A DNA stretch of 64,000 bases from Mycolicibacterium neoaurum (lineage in GTDB: Bacteria > Actinomycetota > Actinomycetes > Mycobacteriales > Mycobacteriaceae). The stretch lies in contig NZ_JAQIIX010000002.1 of assembly GCF_036946495.1 (NCBI RefSeq), forward strand, positions 1,302,001-1,366,000, given 5' to 3'. The notes under the pieces were generated by a model. That model searched no databases. It worked only from the letters and a program-made list of their open reading frames with translations, and was not told where the DNA came from. Position 1 is the first letter of the stretch. Each line of letters starts with the position of its first letter. This document shows positions 34,219-42,962 of the stretch, in pieces. The position numbers and the translations under genes were made by a program.

Positions 34219-35718
34219 TCAGATTGAGTGCCTGCGCACAATCGGGAACAAAACTGTCTCCCTAATCGTCAGCCCCGTCAATGCCATCAGCAGACGGTCA
34301 ATACCCATTCCGGTGCCGGTGGTCGGCGGCATCGCGTACTCCAGTGCGGCCAGGAAATCCTCGTCCAGGCGCATCGCCTCGTCGTCACCGGCGGCGGCGG
34401 CCCTGGCTTGGGCGGCAAAACGCTCGCGTTGGATCACGGGATCGATGAGTTCGGAATATCCGGTCGCCAGTTCGAACTTGCGCACGTAGAGATCCCACTT
34501 CTCGGTGACACCGGGAATGCTGCGGTGGGCGCGGGTCAGCGGGCTGGTCTCGACCGGGAAATCACGCACGAACGTGGGTTCCCACAAGGTCTCACCGACG
34601 GTGTGTTCCCATAGTTCCTCGACCAATTTCCCGTGCCCGTAACCGCGATCGGACGGAATCTCGACCCCGAGGCGGTCGGCAATGGACAACAGGTGTTGCA
34701 GTTCGGTGTCCGGGGTGATCTCTTCGCCCAAAGCGGCCGACAGCGACGGATACATTTCCAGCGTCTGCCATTCGCCATCAAGATCATAGATTGTGCCATC
34801 GGCGAGTGGCACCTGGCGAGTTCCCAGCGCCTCATCGGCGACTTCCTGAATTAGTTCACGAGTGACGATCGCGGAATCGTCATATGTCCCGTAAGCCTGA
34901 TAAGTCTCCAACATCGCGAATTCCGGGGAATGCGTGGAATCGGCACCTTCGTTTCGAAAGTTCCGATTCAGCTCGAAGACCTTCTCGAAACCGCCGACGA
35001 GGCATCTCTTCAGGAACAGCTCCGGGGCGATCCGCAGGTAGAGGTCGGTGTCGAGGGCATTCGAATGCGTGACGAACGGCCGTGCCGCGGCACCGCCGGG
35101 CAGCGTCTGCAGCATCGGCGTCTCGACCTCGAGGAAGCCGCGGCGCTCCAGTGCCGAACGGACCGCGCGCACCACCGCAATACGCTGTCTGGCGATGCTG
35201 CGCGCCTCGGGACGCACGATCAGGTCGACATAACGCTGCCGGACCCGGGATTCCTCACTCATCTCTTTATGCGCGACCGGTAGCGGTCGCAGCGCCTTGG
35301 AGACTATCTGCCAGGAATCGGCGAGCACCGACAGCTCGCCGCGGCGCGAGCTGATCACCTGGCCGTGGGCGAAGACGATGTCACCGAGGTCGACGTCGGC
35401 CTTCCAGGCGTCCAGCGATTCCTGGCCCACCTCCGCCAGGCTGATCATGAGCTGCAATTGGGTGCCGTCACCGTCTTGCAGCGTCGCGAAGCACAGCTTG
35501 CCCGAATTGCGGGCGAAGACGACGCGGGCGGCCACCCCGACCAGATCACCGGTCTGGGTGTCGGCAGCCAGCTCCGGGTACGCGGCCCGCAGCTCGCTCA
35601 GGCTGTGGGTACGCGCCACCTGCACCGGGTAGGGGTCACGACCCTCAGCGAGCAGCCGCTCACGCTTGGCCTGACGGATCCGGTACTGCTCGGGGATGTC
35701 GTCTTCATCAGAACTCAC
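34219..35718 (-). CDS. lysS: lysyl-tRNA synthetase (class II)
   Basis: 499 aa. The OB-fold anticodon domain (about 60-165) is followed by the class II catalytic core: motif 2 FELNRNFRNEGADSTHSPEF (about 247) and motif 3 TGTGMGIDRLLMALTG (about 468). It charges tRNA-Lys. It is the last gene of the long pan/fol run, 15 bp after coaX. Confidence 0.95.
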   Translation of the reverse strand: MSSDEDDIPEQYRIRQAKRERLLAEGRDPYPVQVARTHSLSELRAAYPELAADTQTGDLVGVAARVVFARNSGKLCFATLQDGDGTQLQLMISLAEVGQESLDAWKADVDLGDIVFAHGQVISSRRGELSVLADSWQIVSKALRPLPVAHKEMSEESRVRQRYVDLIVRPEARSIARQRIAVVRAVRSALERRGFLEVETPMLQTLPGGAAARPFVTHSNALDTDLYLRIAPELFLKRCLVGGFEKVFELNRNFRNEGADSTHSPEFAMLETYQAYGTYDDSAIVTRELIQEVADEALGTRQVPLADGTIYDLDGEWQTLEMYPSLSAALGEEITPDTELQHLLSIADRLGVEIPSDRGYGHGKLVEELWEHTVGETLWEPTFVRDFPVETSPLTRAHRSIPGVTEKWDLYVRKFELATGYSELIDPVIQRERFAAQARAAAAGDDEAMRLDEDFLAALEYAMPPTTGTGMGIDRLLMALTGLTIRETVLFPIVRRHSI

Positions 35719-35733
35719 GACATGCCAGCTTAA

Positions 35734-36537
35734 TCAGCGTCGACCACGCTGGTTGTCGCGGTTGCGCTCGAACACCAAGCGCAACCCCTCCAGGGTGAGG
35801 TGCTGGTCGTAGTGACCGACGGTGCGCAGGTCCGGTAACACCAGCGGCGCCGAGTTTCCGGTGGCCACCACGGCAACATCGGTTCCACCGAAACCGGAGA
35901 CATCGGCGCGGATGCGGTCGACCAGTCCGTCCACCAACGCCGCGAATCCGAACACCGCCCCGGACTGCATGCATTCCACGGTGTTCTTGCCGATCACCGA
36001 GCGCGGTCGGGTGAGCTCGACCCGACGCAATGCCGCCGACCGCGCGGCGGCGGCATCGGAGGACACCTGCACGCCCGGGGCGATGGCCCCTCCGAGGAAC
36101 TCCCCTTTGGCCGAGACCACGTCGACACAGATCGACGAGCCGAAGTCGACGACGATGGCCGGTGAGTTGTACTTGCTGTAGGCCGCCAGGCAGTTGACGA
36201 TCCGGTCTGCGCCGACCTCCTTGGGATTGTCGACCAGCAGCGGGATCCCGGTGCGCACACCGGGTTCGATGAGCACCTGGGGAATCGATGGCCAGTACTG
36301 GTCGAGCATCAACCGGATCTCGTGCAGCACCGAGGGCACCGTCGACAGGGCGGTGGCACCGGTGAGCCGTTCGGAATCGTCACCGATGAGACCGTCGATG
36401 GTCAGCGCCAACTCGTCGGCGGTGACCTCGGACTCGGTCCGAATACGCCAGTGCTGCACCACTTTTCCATGCGTCCCCGGGCCGGCGATGAGCCCGACCA
36501 CGGTGTGGGTGTTGCGGACGTCGATGGCGAGCAGCAC
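35734..36537 (-). CDS. coaX: type III pantothenate kinase
   Basis: 267 aa. ASKHA-fold motifs are present: LLAIDVRNTHTVVGL at the N-terminus (phosphate loop), the VDFGSSICVDVVSAKGEFLGG core (about 130, split over two strands) and IAPGVQVSSDAAAARSA. It phosphorylates pantothenate to start CoA synthesis and needs a monovalent cation. It follows panD by 2 bp, placing CoA precursor supply in one transcript. Confidence 0.93.
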   Translation of the reverse strand: MLLAIDVRNTHTVVGLIAGPGTHGKVVQHWRIRTESEVTADELALTIDGLIGDDSERLTGATALSTVPSVLHEIRLMLDQYWPSIPQVLIEPGVRTGIPLLVDNPKEVGADRIVNCLAAYSKYNSPAIVVDFGSSICVDVVSAKGEFLGGAIAPGVQVSSDAAAARSAALRRVELTRPRSVIGKNTVECMQSGAVFGFAALVDGLVDRIRADVSGFGGTDVAVVATGNSAPLVLPDLRTVGHYDQHLTLEGLRLVFERNRDNQRGRR

Positions 36538-36539
36538 GG

Positions 36540-36947
36540 CTAGCGGGGCGACATCAGGCCGGCGGCATCGGCCGGCACGTGGGCGGGATCGGAACCGAGA
36601 TCGATCTGCTTGTTCTCGGCGTCGACGAACACGATCCGGGGACGATAGGAGCGCGCCTGGGAATCATCCATGGTCGCGTAGGCGATCAGGATGACGAGAT
36701 CACCGGGATGGATCAGATGTGCTGCCGCACCGTTGATCCCGATCACGCCGGTACCGCGCTGCCCGGTGATGGCGTAGGTGACCAATCGGTTGCCGTTGTC
36801 GATGTCGACGATGGTCACCTGCTCGCCTTCGAGGATGTCGGCGGCGTCCATCAGGTCGGCGTCGATGGTGACCGAACCGACATAGTGCAGGTCGGCCTGG
36901 GTCACCGTGGCACGGTGGATCTTGGATTTGAGCATCGTGCGTAACAT
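36540..36947 (-). CDS. panD: aspartate 1-decarboxylase
   Basis: 135 aa from ATG 36947 (MLRTMLKSKIHRATVT), with GGAGG upstream. The self-cleavage site is Gly-Ser in LHYVGSVTID (Ser 25 becomes the pyruvoyl group). It makes beta-alanine for pantothenate. The product of the homologous M. tuberculosis gene is the target of pyrazinoic acid. It overlaps the panC stop by one base (TGATG). Confidence 0.96.
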   Translation of the reverse strand: MLRTMLKSKIHRATVTQADLHYVGSVTIDADLMDAADILEGEQVTIVDIDNGNRLVTYAITGQRGTGVIGINGAAAHLIHPGDLVILIAYATMDDSQARSYRPRIVFVDAENKQIDLGSDPAHVPADAAGLMSPR

Positions 36948-37882
36948 CAATTCCTCCAAGGCAATTCGTGCTCGTCAAAGGGCACGTCCGGACCGGGGCC
37001 GGACGGCACCCCTAGGTCGATCGCGATATTGTCCAGCAGCCGGGTGCGGCCGAGCCGAACGGCCAACAGCATGCGTGCCCGGCCGGTGGCCGGCGCAGGC
37101 CCCAACCAGGTGTCGCGGATCTCCAGGTAGTCGACGCTGATGGCGGGGACCTCCTCCAAAACCGCTCGCGCGGCATCCAGCGCGGCATCTGCGCCCTCAC
37201 CGGCGGCGTACGCCCCGGCCAGCAACGCCGACGGAATGGCCAGTGCCTGTTCACGTTCGAGTTCGTCGAGGTAACGGTTGCGCGAAGACATCGCCAACCC
37301 GTCGGATTCCCGCACGGTGGGCACGGCGACAATCCGGGTGTCCAGGTTCAGGTCGTCGGCCATCTGTCGGATCAGCACCAGCTGCTGATAATCCTTCTCG
37401 CCGAAGAAGGCCTGGTCGGGTCGCACGATCTGGAGCAGCTTCATGACGACGGTCAGCATGCCCGCGAAGTGCGTCGGCCGGACCGCGCCCTCCAACTGGG
37501 AACCGAGCTCACCGGCGTGTACCGAGGTACGCGGCCCCGCCGGGTACATATCGGCCGCGGAAGGAACGAACGCGATCTGCACGCCCTCGGCGCGCAGCGC
37601 GGCCAGATCCTCGTCGAGCGTGCGCGGGTAGGCATCGAGATCCTCACCGGCGCCGAACTGGGTGGGGTTGACGAAGATCGACACCACCACCACCGACCCC
37701 GGCACCTGTTGCGCGCGGCGGATCAGGGTGAGATGACCGTCGTGCAGGGCGCCCATCGTCGGCACCAGCATGACGCGCCTGCCGGTGCTGCGCAGCGCCC
37801 TGGTGACCTCGGCGATCTCGCCGGGCCGTCGATAGATGTTGAGTTCCCCGGCCTTGAACGCCGGCGGTCGGCGGTCGGTCAC
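36947..37882 (-). CDS. panC: pantothenate synthetase
   Basis: 311 aa, GTG start. Nucleotidyltransferase motifs are present: VPTMGALHDGHLTLIRRA (about 41), FVNPTQFGAGEDLDAYPRT, GEKDYQQLVLIRQM (about 158) and the KMSKS-like MSSRNRYL (about 196). It joins pantoate and beta-alanine with ATP. The start overlaps the preceding gene by 4 nt. Confidence 0.96.
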   Translation of the reverse strand: MTDRRPPAFKAGELNIYRRPGEIAEVTRALRSTGRRVMLVPTMGALHDGHLTLIRRAQQVPGSVVVVSIFVNPTQFGAGEDLDAYPRTLDEDLAALRAEGVQIAFVPSAADMYPAGPRTSVHAGELGSQLEGAVRPTHFAGMLTVVMKLLQIVRPDQAFFGEKDYQQLVLIRQMADDLNLDTRIVAVPTVRESDGLAMSSRNRYLDELEREQALAIPSALLAGAYAAGEGADAALDAARAVLEEVPAISVDYLEIRDTWLGPAPATGRARMLLAVRLGRTRLLDNIAIDLGVPSGPGPDVPFDEHELPWRN

Positions 37883-38808
37883 GATGTCTCCTTCGCAGCG
37901 CCGTTGTCGAGCAGTACGTCGAACACGTCCGCAGGCGCGTGGGCACGCTGGGCCGTCCGCAGTGAGTTGGCCCGATAGGCCTGCGCCAGCGCCGGGTCCG
38001 TCTCGGTGAGCGCACCGAGGTGGCGCGCCACCGCGGCCGCGTCACCGCGGGCGACCGGCCCGGTCAGCGCGGCCTGCCCGCGCTGCAGCGCGTTCTCCAA
38101 GGACGCGCGGGCCAACGGCGCGACGATCCGCTCGGCCAGCCCGCCTGGGGCATCGCCGATGAGTTCCTGCCCGAGCAGTTCCTGGCCACGCAACGCATCG
38201 CGCAGTGCCTCGATGGCGTCGAGTACCACTGTGATCAGGTGGTTTCCGGCATGGGCCAGCGCGGCGTGATAAAGCGTACGGGCGTCCTCGCGGACCCGGA
38301 ACGGTTCGCCGCCGATCTCAAGGACGAGCGACTGGCCGATGGCGTAGCCGATCTCGTCGGCCGCGGTGACCCCGAAACAGGCTTCGGACAGCCGCACGAT
38401 GTCCTCGTCCGAACCGGTGAACGTCATGGCCGGGTGGATGGCCAGCGGCAGGCAGCCCAGTTCGGTCAGCGGCGCCAGGATGCCGATCCCGTTGGCACCG
38501 GAGGTGTGCACCACGATGGTGCCCGGTCGCACCGCGCCGGTGCTGGCGAGACCGCCGATCAGTGCCGCAAGCTCGGCATCGGGCACGGCCAGCAGCAGCA
38601 GTTCGGCGCGGGCGGCGACCTCGTGCACCGGCACGATAGCGGTGTCGGGCAGGCGGCGAGCTGCGCGTTCGCGCGACGGCACCGAGATGGCGCTGCAGGC
38701 GACGACGACATGCTCGGCGCGTTCCAGGGCGACCCCGAGCGCGGTGCCGACCCGGCCTGCCGAGATGATGCCGACGCTGAGTCGGGCCGGACGCAGTCCG
38801 TCGACCAT
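37879..38808 (-). CDS. Rossmann-like/DUF2520 protein (Rv3603c type)
   Basis: 309 aa. An N-terminal NAD(P)-binding fold (VGIISAGRVGTALGVAL, about 12) with AVPDAELAALIGGLA and VHTSGANGIGIL is followed by a helical DUF2520 dimerisation domain that includes PLAIHPAMTFTGSDED (about 130). It resembles 6-phosphogluconate/ketopantoate-type reductases. Its fixed place before panC makes a role in pantoate supply plausible, but no activity is proved. The glycine motif is GxxxAGRVG rather than the usual GxGxxG. Confidence 0.85.
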   Translation of the reverse strand: MVDGLRPARLSVGIISAGRVGTALGVALERAEHVVVACSAISVPSRERAARRLPDTAIVPVHEVAARAELLLLAVPDAELAALIGGLASTGAVRPGTIVVHTSGANGIGILAPLTELGCLPLAIHPAMTFTGSDEDIVRLSEACFGVTAADEIGYAIGQSLVLEIGGEPFRVREDARTLYHAALAHAGNHLITVVLDAIEALRDALRGQELLGQELIGDAPGGLAERIVAPLARASLENALQRGQAALTGPVARGDAAAVARHLGALTETDPALAQAYRANSLRTAQRAHAPADVFDVLLDNGAAKETS

Positions 38809-38892
38809 GACAGACGACCTCGCAGATTCGCTGGTACTGAAACGTTGCGGTCCTGCCGTCGCAGGTACCGCACGGGCTGCGGTGAGCCTAGC

Positions 38893-40086
38893 TCACTCCT
38901 CGCGGCGCCTGCGTCGGCCGCCTCCGGTGGGGTTGGCCTGCAACCGGGACAGCAACTCGGAAACCGGTTGGCCGCCGCTGTGCTGGCCGCCGGGCTCGGG
39001 CTCTGGTGCTGCGGCAGCGACCTCGGGTCCGCGATGCCGCGGTGTGGGGGCCGGGGGCGTCGGGTCTACCGGCGGTTCTACCGGCGGTGGCGTCTGATCG
39101 GCCTCCGGGGGCACCGCGTGCCGGGACCGGCGTGGCGCCTCAGCCAGATCGGGGGCGATATCGGGGTTGGCATGGCGGCCGCGGCGCGCCTCCCGGTCGG
39201 CCACGGCATCGGGCGCGGGAGCCGGGGTCGGGCTGGGCGGGGTCTGCGGTGCCGGTTCCGGCGGACTCCAGTTGCTGCCCGGGGCACCTGCCGGAATCCA
39301 CTGTCCGTCGGCCGGGGCCGGGTTCCACTGTGCCACCAGCGGTTCGGCGGGTTCGACCGGTTCCACCCGCGGGGGGACCACGGGTGGAGCGGGGGTCGGA
39401 GTCGTGGTGCGCCGCTGCCACGGCGGCGCGGACTGCTCGCCCCCCTGCGGATTCTCCGATGCCCGCCGATGCGCACCCCGCGCCGGCTCGGCCGGCGGCA
39501 CCCATCCGAACTCGGGTGGATGCGGTTCGGCCGGGACGTCGATGATCGGGCTCTCCTCGGTGCGCGGTTCGGCCTCGCTGCGCACGGGGGCATCGATCCG
39601 GCTGGCTATGACCCGGCCGGCCGGACGTTCGGTTTCCAGGGCCGGTCGCTCGTCGAGATCGGCATCGAACAGGATCTCAAGGTTGGCCCGCAACGCCGCG
39701 AGTTCGGCACGCAACGCGGCCACCTCATCGGAGGACTGAGCGCGCAGCTCAGCGGACAGCTCGCGGCGCAACTGTGTCTCGACGGCCAGTTCGTATTCCC
39801 GACGGGCCGAGATCTCGCGGTCGAGCTGCAGGTCGTACACGTACTTCAGGTCGCGCACCTTGGCCTGATCCAGATCGCTCTGTCTGCGATAGATGAAGGA
39901 CGCGAAGGCAGCCGCCACGGCGGCCCACAGAGCCAGTACCACAGCAAGTTTGAGCAACTCGACACGGTTGGTGAAGACCAGCACGGTGCTCGAGACGATG
40001 GCCAGGACCAGCAGGATGGTCAGCAGGACCCAACCCGGCCTGCGGTTGACGCGCCGAACGCGCATGCCGCGGGAGGGGTCGGTCAT
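38893..40086 (-). CDS. DUF6779-type membrane protein with coiled coil and Pro-rich tail (Rv3604c type)
   Basis: 397 aa. Two membrane helices (about 18-38 and 46-63) are followed by a charged coiled-coil stretch (about 70-145, including ELRAQSSDEVAALRAELAAL). A long disordered Pro/Glu/Ala-rich tail ends in an Arg-rich segment (RRRRREE). It corresponds to Rv3604c. No function is known. The 84-bp gap downstream, before the DUF2520 gene, is one of the few in this run. Confidence 0.8.
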   Translation of the reverse strand: MTDPSRGMRVRRVNRRPGWVLLTILLVLAIVSSTVLVFTNRVELLKLAVVLALWAAVAAAFASFIYRRQSDLDQAKVRDLKYVYDLQLDREISARREYELAVETQLRRELSAELRAQSSDEVAALRAELAALRANLEILFDADLDERPALETERPAGRVIASRIDAPVRSEAEPRTEESPIIDVPAEPHPPEFGWVPPAEPARGAHRRASENPQGGEQSAPPWQRRTTTPTPAPPVVPPRVEPVEPAEPLVAQWNPAPADGQWIPAGAPGSNWSPPEPAPQTPPSPTPAPAPDAVADREARRGRHANPDIAPDLAEAPRRSRHAVPPEADQTPPPVEPPVDPTPPAPTPRHRGPEVAAAAPEPEPGGQHSGGQPVSELLSRLQANPTGGGRRRRREE

Positions 40087-40145
40087 GGGCTCCGACTGTA
40101 CCGGTCGCAGGTCGCATCGCGTGTCGACCGGTGCGGCGATTCGCC

Positions 40146-40631
40146 CTAGTCGGCCGCACCTGGAAGCGGGTCGGCGGTCTCATTCTGGTCGTCCGGGGAT
40201 TTGCAGCAGTGCTGCAGCCACAACCCCGCCGCCACCAATGCGAGCGCACACACCGCGGCAACCACGGCGCCACCGGTGTCCTCACCGGCGACCCGCACGG
40301 TGTCCCGGCGCGGCAGCAGGTAACCGAGAACGCCGGCCCACCAGCCCAGCACCAATGCCCCAACCCAGGCCGATGCCTTCGCGATGAGCACCGATCGGGC
40401 CACCGCGAGCGGATGCAACCGTCCCGCACCCACACCGACCTTGCCCTCGGCGATCCGCCGGCGCACGAACTGACCCCAGACCGCGATCGCGACGGCGACG
40501 GCCAACAGCGAGATCCCGCTCCACGCGGTGATCGGCGGGAACCATCGGTACAGGCCGGTGACCAGCAGATAACCGAGAACTGCGGTCACGGCGGTGGCCG
40601 CTGCCAGATCGCGGACGCGGGTCGGTCCCAT
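40146..40631 (-). CDS. DUF3180 membrane protein (Rv3605c type)
   Basis: 161 aa from ATG 40631 (MGPTRVRDLA), four membrane helices arranged in two pairs, as in the DUF3180 family. The stop of folK and this start share one base (TGATG). A CCKSPDD tail follows the last helix. It is conserved next to folK in mycobacteria. Function is unknown. Confidence 0.85.
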   Translation of the reverse strand: MGPTRVRDLAAATAVTAVLGYLLVTGLYRWFPPITAWSGISLLAVAVAIAVWGQFVRRRIAEGKVGVGAGRLHPLAVARSVLIAKASAWVGALVLGWWAGVLGYLLPRRDTVRVAGEDTGGAVVAAVCALALVAAGLWLQHCCKSPDDQNETADPLPGAAD

Positions 40632-41131
40632 CAGAGCGCCAGGATCAGATCGGTCCGGCGCACACCCGCGCGCTCCTCGGCGGTCAGGCCGGCCAACAGG
40701 TCGGCGACCGGCGTTGCGGACAGAACCGCGTCCGGGTCGGCGGCCAGCCACGGGACCAGGACGAAGGCCCGCTCGTGGGCGTGGGGATGCGGCAGCGTCA
40801 GATCGGTTTCGCTGCAGAGTAATTCGACGCCGTTGTCGCAGCAGCAGATGACGTCGACATCGAGGGTACGCGGCCCCCAGTGCACCTCACGGACGCGGCA
40901 GGCCGCGGCCTCCAATGCCTGCCCGCGCCGCAACCAGCCGTAGCCGTCGAGCGCGGGGTCCTCGGCGATGAGCACTGCGTTGAGGAAGGCGTCCTGTTCG
41001 ACTCCGCCCCAGGCGTCGGTCTCGTAGACCGGCGAGACCGCACGGACGCGAGCACCCAGATCGTCGACGACCGATTGCAGGTGGGCGAGCCGGTCGCCCA
41101 GGTTGGAGCCGATCGACAGCACCGCCCTCAC
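40631..41131 (-). CDS. folK: 2-amino-4-hydroxy-6-hydroxymethyldihydropteridine diphosphokinase
   Basis: 166 aa, GTG start. HPPK motifs are present: SIGSNLGDRLAHLQ (about 6), the VYETDAWGG loop, GPRTLDVDVICC (about 86, metal-binding DxD) and LPHPHAHERAFVLVP. It pyrophosphorylates the pterin in folate synthesis. It overlaps folB by 4 nt. Confidence 0.96.
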   Translation of the reverse strand: MRAVLSIGSNLGDRLAHLQSVVDDLGARVRAVSPVYETDAWGGVEQDAFLNAVLIAEDPALDGYGWLRRGQALEAAACRVREVHWGPRTLDVDVICCCDNGVELLCSETDLTLPHPHAHERAFVLVPWLAADPDAVLSATPVADLLAGLTAEERAGVRRTDLILAL

Positions 41132-41499
41132 CGGGCACCGCGCCGGGACCGCCGCGCGACCACCGCCACATCGTCGAAGGCCAGCGGGATGGGCGCCGAC
41201 GGTTTGTGCACGACGACCTCGACGGCATGGATCCGTTCGTCGGTCATCACGTCCTCGGCGATCTCTGCCGAGACCGTTTCGATCAGGTTGCGCGGTGGAC
41301 CACCGACGATATCGGCGGCCCGCTGCGCCAACCCGCCGTAGTCGACGGTGTCGGCCAGGTCGTCGCTGGCCGCGGCCGCGGCCAGGTCCACCCAGACGGT
41401 GATGTCGATGATGAAGTCCTGGCCGTCTCGGCGCTCGTGGTCGAAGACGCCGTGGTGGCCGCGTACCTTCAACCCGCGCAGTTCGATGCGGTCAGCCAT
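41128..41499 (-). CDS. folB: dihydroneopterin aldolase
   Basis: 123 aa from ATG 41499 (MADRIELRGLKVRGHHGVFD). The family motif HHGVFDHERRDGQDF and the catalytic region VDYGGLAQRAADIV, LIETVSAEIAEDV and VVVHKPSAP are all present. It converts dihydroneopterin to the hydroxymethylpterin used by FolK. It overlaps both folK and folP. Confidence 0.95.
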   Translation of the reverse strand: MADRIELRGLKVRGHHGVFDHERRDGQDFIIDITVWVDLAAAAASDDLADTVDYGGLAQRAADIVGGPPRNLIETVSAEIAEDVMTDERIHAVEVVVHKPSAPIPLAFDDVAVVARRSRRGAR

Positions 41500-42331
41500 G
41501 CTCCTCCTCTTGTCCGCCCGACCAGGCCGCGAGAACCTTGAGCGCGTCGACCGAGGCCTGCACATCGTGGACCCGCACGCCCCAGGCACCGTGCTGGGCG
41601 GCCAGGACCGACACCACGGCGGTGGCGGTCTCGCGTCCCGCCGGTGGTCGGGCCGTCCCGTCCGGTCCGGCCAGCAACGCGCCGAGGAAACGTTTGCGAG
41701 AGGCACCCACCAGCACCGGTATCCCGGTGCCGACGAACTCGGGCAGGGCGCGCAGCAGTTGCCAATTGTGTTGGGCGGTCTTGGCGAATCCGAGGCCCGG
41801 ATCGATGATGATGTTGGCCGGGTCGACCCCCGCGGCCACGGCGGCATCCACGCTGCGCAGCAGTTCCGCGCGCACCTCGGCGACGACGTCGGTGTAGGCG
41901 GGAACATCGTGCGGGTCATCGGCGCGTACCGACCGCCAGTGCATCAGCATCCAGGGCACCCCGGCCTCGGCCAGCAGCGCGGCCATGTTGGGGTCGGCGC
42001 GTCCGCCGGAAACGTCGTTGACGATCGCGGCGCCGTGTTCGAGCGCGGCGCGTGCCACCGCCTCGTGCATGGTGTCGATGCTGACGGTCACGCCGGCGGC
42101 AGCCAGCTCACGCACGACCGGCACGACACGGGCGGTTTCCACGGCGGGGTCAACGCGGACCGCCCCCGGACGGGTCGACTCACCGCCGACGTCGATGATG
42201 GCGGCGCCGGCGGCGACCATGGCGTGGGCGTGTTCGAGGGCGCGGTCCCGATCGAGGAACAGGCCGCCGTCGGAGAACGAATCGTCGGTGACGTTGAGGA
42301 CACCCATCACCCGCATGCGCGTGGAGCTCAC
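41492..42331 (-). CDS. folP: dihydropteroate synthase
   Basis: 279 aa from GTG 42331. DHPS motifs: VMGVLNVTDDSFSDGG (about 7), DVGGESTRPGA (about 48), VNDVSGGRADP (about 103), DPGLGFAKT (about 176) and VGASRKRFLG (about 210). It condenses the pterin with p-aminobenzoate and is the sulfonamide target. The open frame extends much further upstream, but that part lies over folE and ftsH in another frame and is not coding. The start overlaps the folE stop (GTGA). Confidence 0.96.
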   Translation of the reverse strand: MSSTRMRVMGVLNVTDDSFSDGGLFLDRDRALEHAHAMVAAGAAIIDVGGESTRPGAVRVDPAVETARVVPVVRELAAAGVTVSIDTMHEAVARAALEHGAAIVNDVSGGRADPNMAALLAEAGVPWMLMHWRSVRADDPHDVPAYTDVVAEVRAELLRSVDAAVAAGVDPANIIIDPGLGFAKTAQHNWQLLRALPEFVGTGIPVLVGASRKRFLGALLAGPDGTARPPAGRETATAVVSVLAAQHGAWGVRVHDVQASVDALKVLAAWSGGQEEEHG

Positions 42332-42945
42332 CGGCGCAGGATCAGTTCCAGTGCCTCGGCCCGGGACGCACTGTCGGTCTTGAACTGACCGCGCACCGCT
42401 GACGTGGTCGTCACGGCACCGGGTTTGCGAATACCCCGCATCGCCATGCAGAGGTGCTCGGCCTCCATCACCACGATGACACCGCGCGGATCGAGTTTGC
42501 GCATCAGTGCGTCGGCAACCTGCGCGGTCAGTCGTTCCTGCACCTGCGGACGCTTGGCGTAAAGATCGACCAATCGGGCGATCTTGGAGAGCCCGGTGAC
42601 GCGCCCGTCGCGGCCGGGGATGTAGCCGACATGGGCGACACCATGAAAGGACACCAGGTGGTGCTCGCAGGTCGAGTACATCGGAATCTGCTTCACCAGC
42701 ACCAACTCGTCGTGCTGTTCGTCGAAGGTGGTGTTGAGCACCGCGTCGGGATCGGTGTAGAGCCCCGCGAAGATCTCCTTGTACGCCCTGGCCACCCGCG
42801 CGGGGGTGTCGATCAGGCCGTGCCGGTCCGGGTCCTCGCCGACGGCCAGCAGCAGTTCCCGGACCGCCGCTTCCGCGCGCGCCTGATCGAACTCCGCCTG
42901 GACGAATCCGCTGGTGCTCTCGCCGTTCTTGCCCGACGTCGTCAT
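42328..42945 (-). CDS. folE: GTP cyclohydrolase I
   Basis: 205 aa. FolE motifs: the MYSTCEHHLVSFHGVAHVGY zinc site (about 114), GLSKIARLVDLYAKRPQVQE (about 138), and the second Cys in EAEHLCMAMRGIRKPGA (about 183). It commits GTP to folate synthesis. It begins 17 bp after ftsH and is followed by folP, folB and folK with overlapping ends. Confidence 0.96.
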   Translation of the reverse strand: MTTSGKNGESTSGFVQAEFDQARAEAAVRELLLAVGEDPDRHGLIDTPARVARAYKEIFAGLYTDPDAVLNTTFDEQHDELVLVKQIPMYSTCEHHLVSFHGVAHVGYIPGRDGRVTGLSKIARLVDLYAKRPQVQERLTAQVADALMRKLDPRGVIVVMEAEHLCMAMRGIRKPGAVTTTSAVRGQFKTDSASRAEALELILRR

Positions 42946-42962
42946 CGACGCTCCGTTTCTGG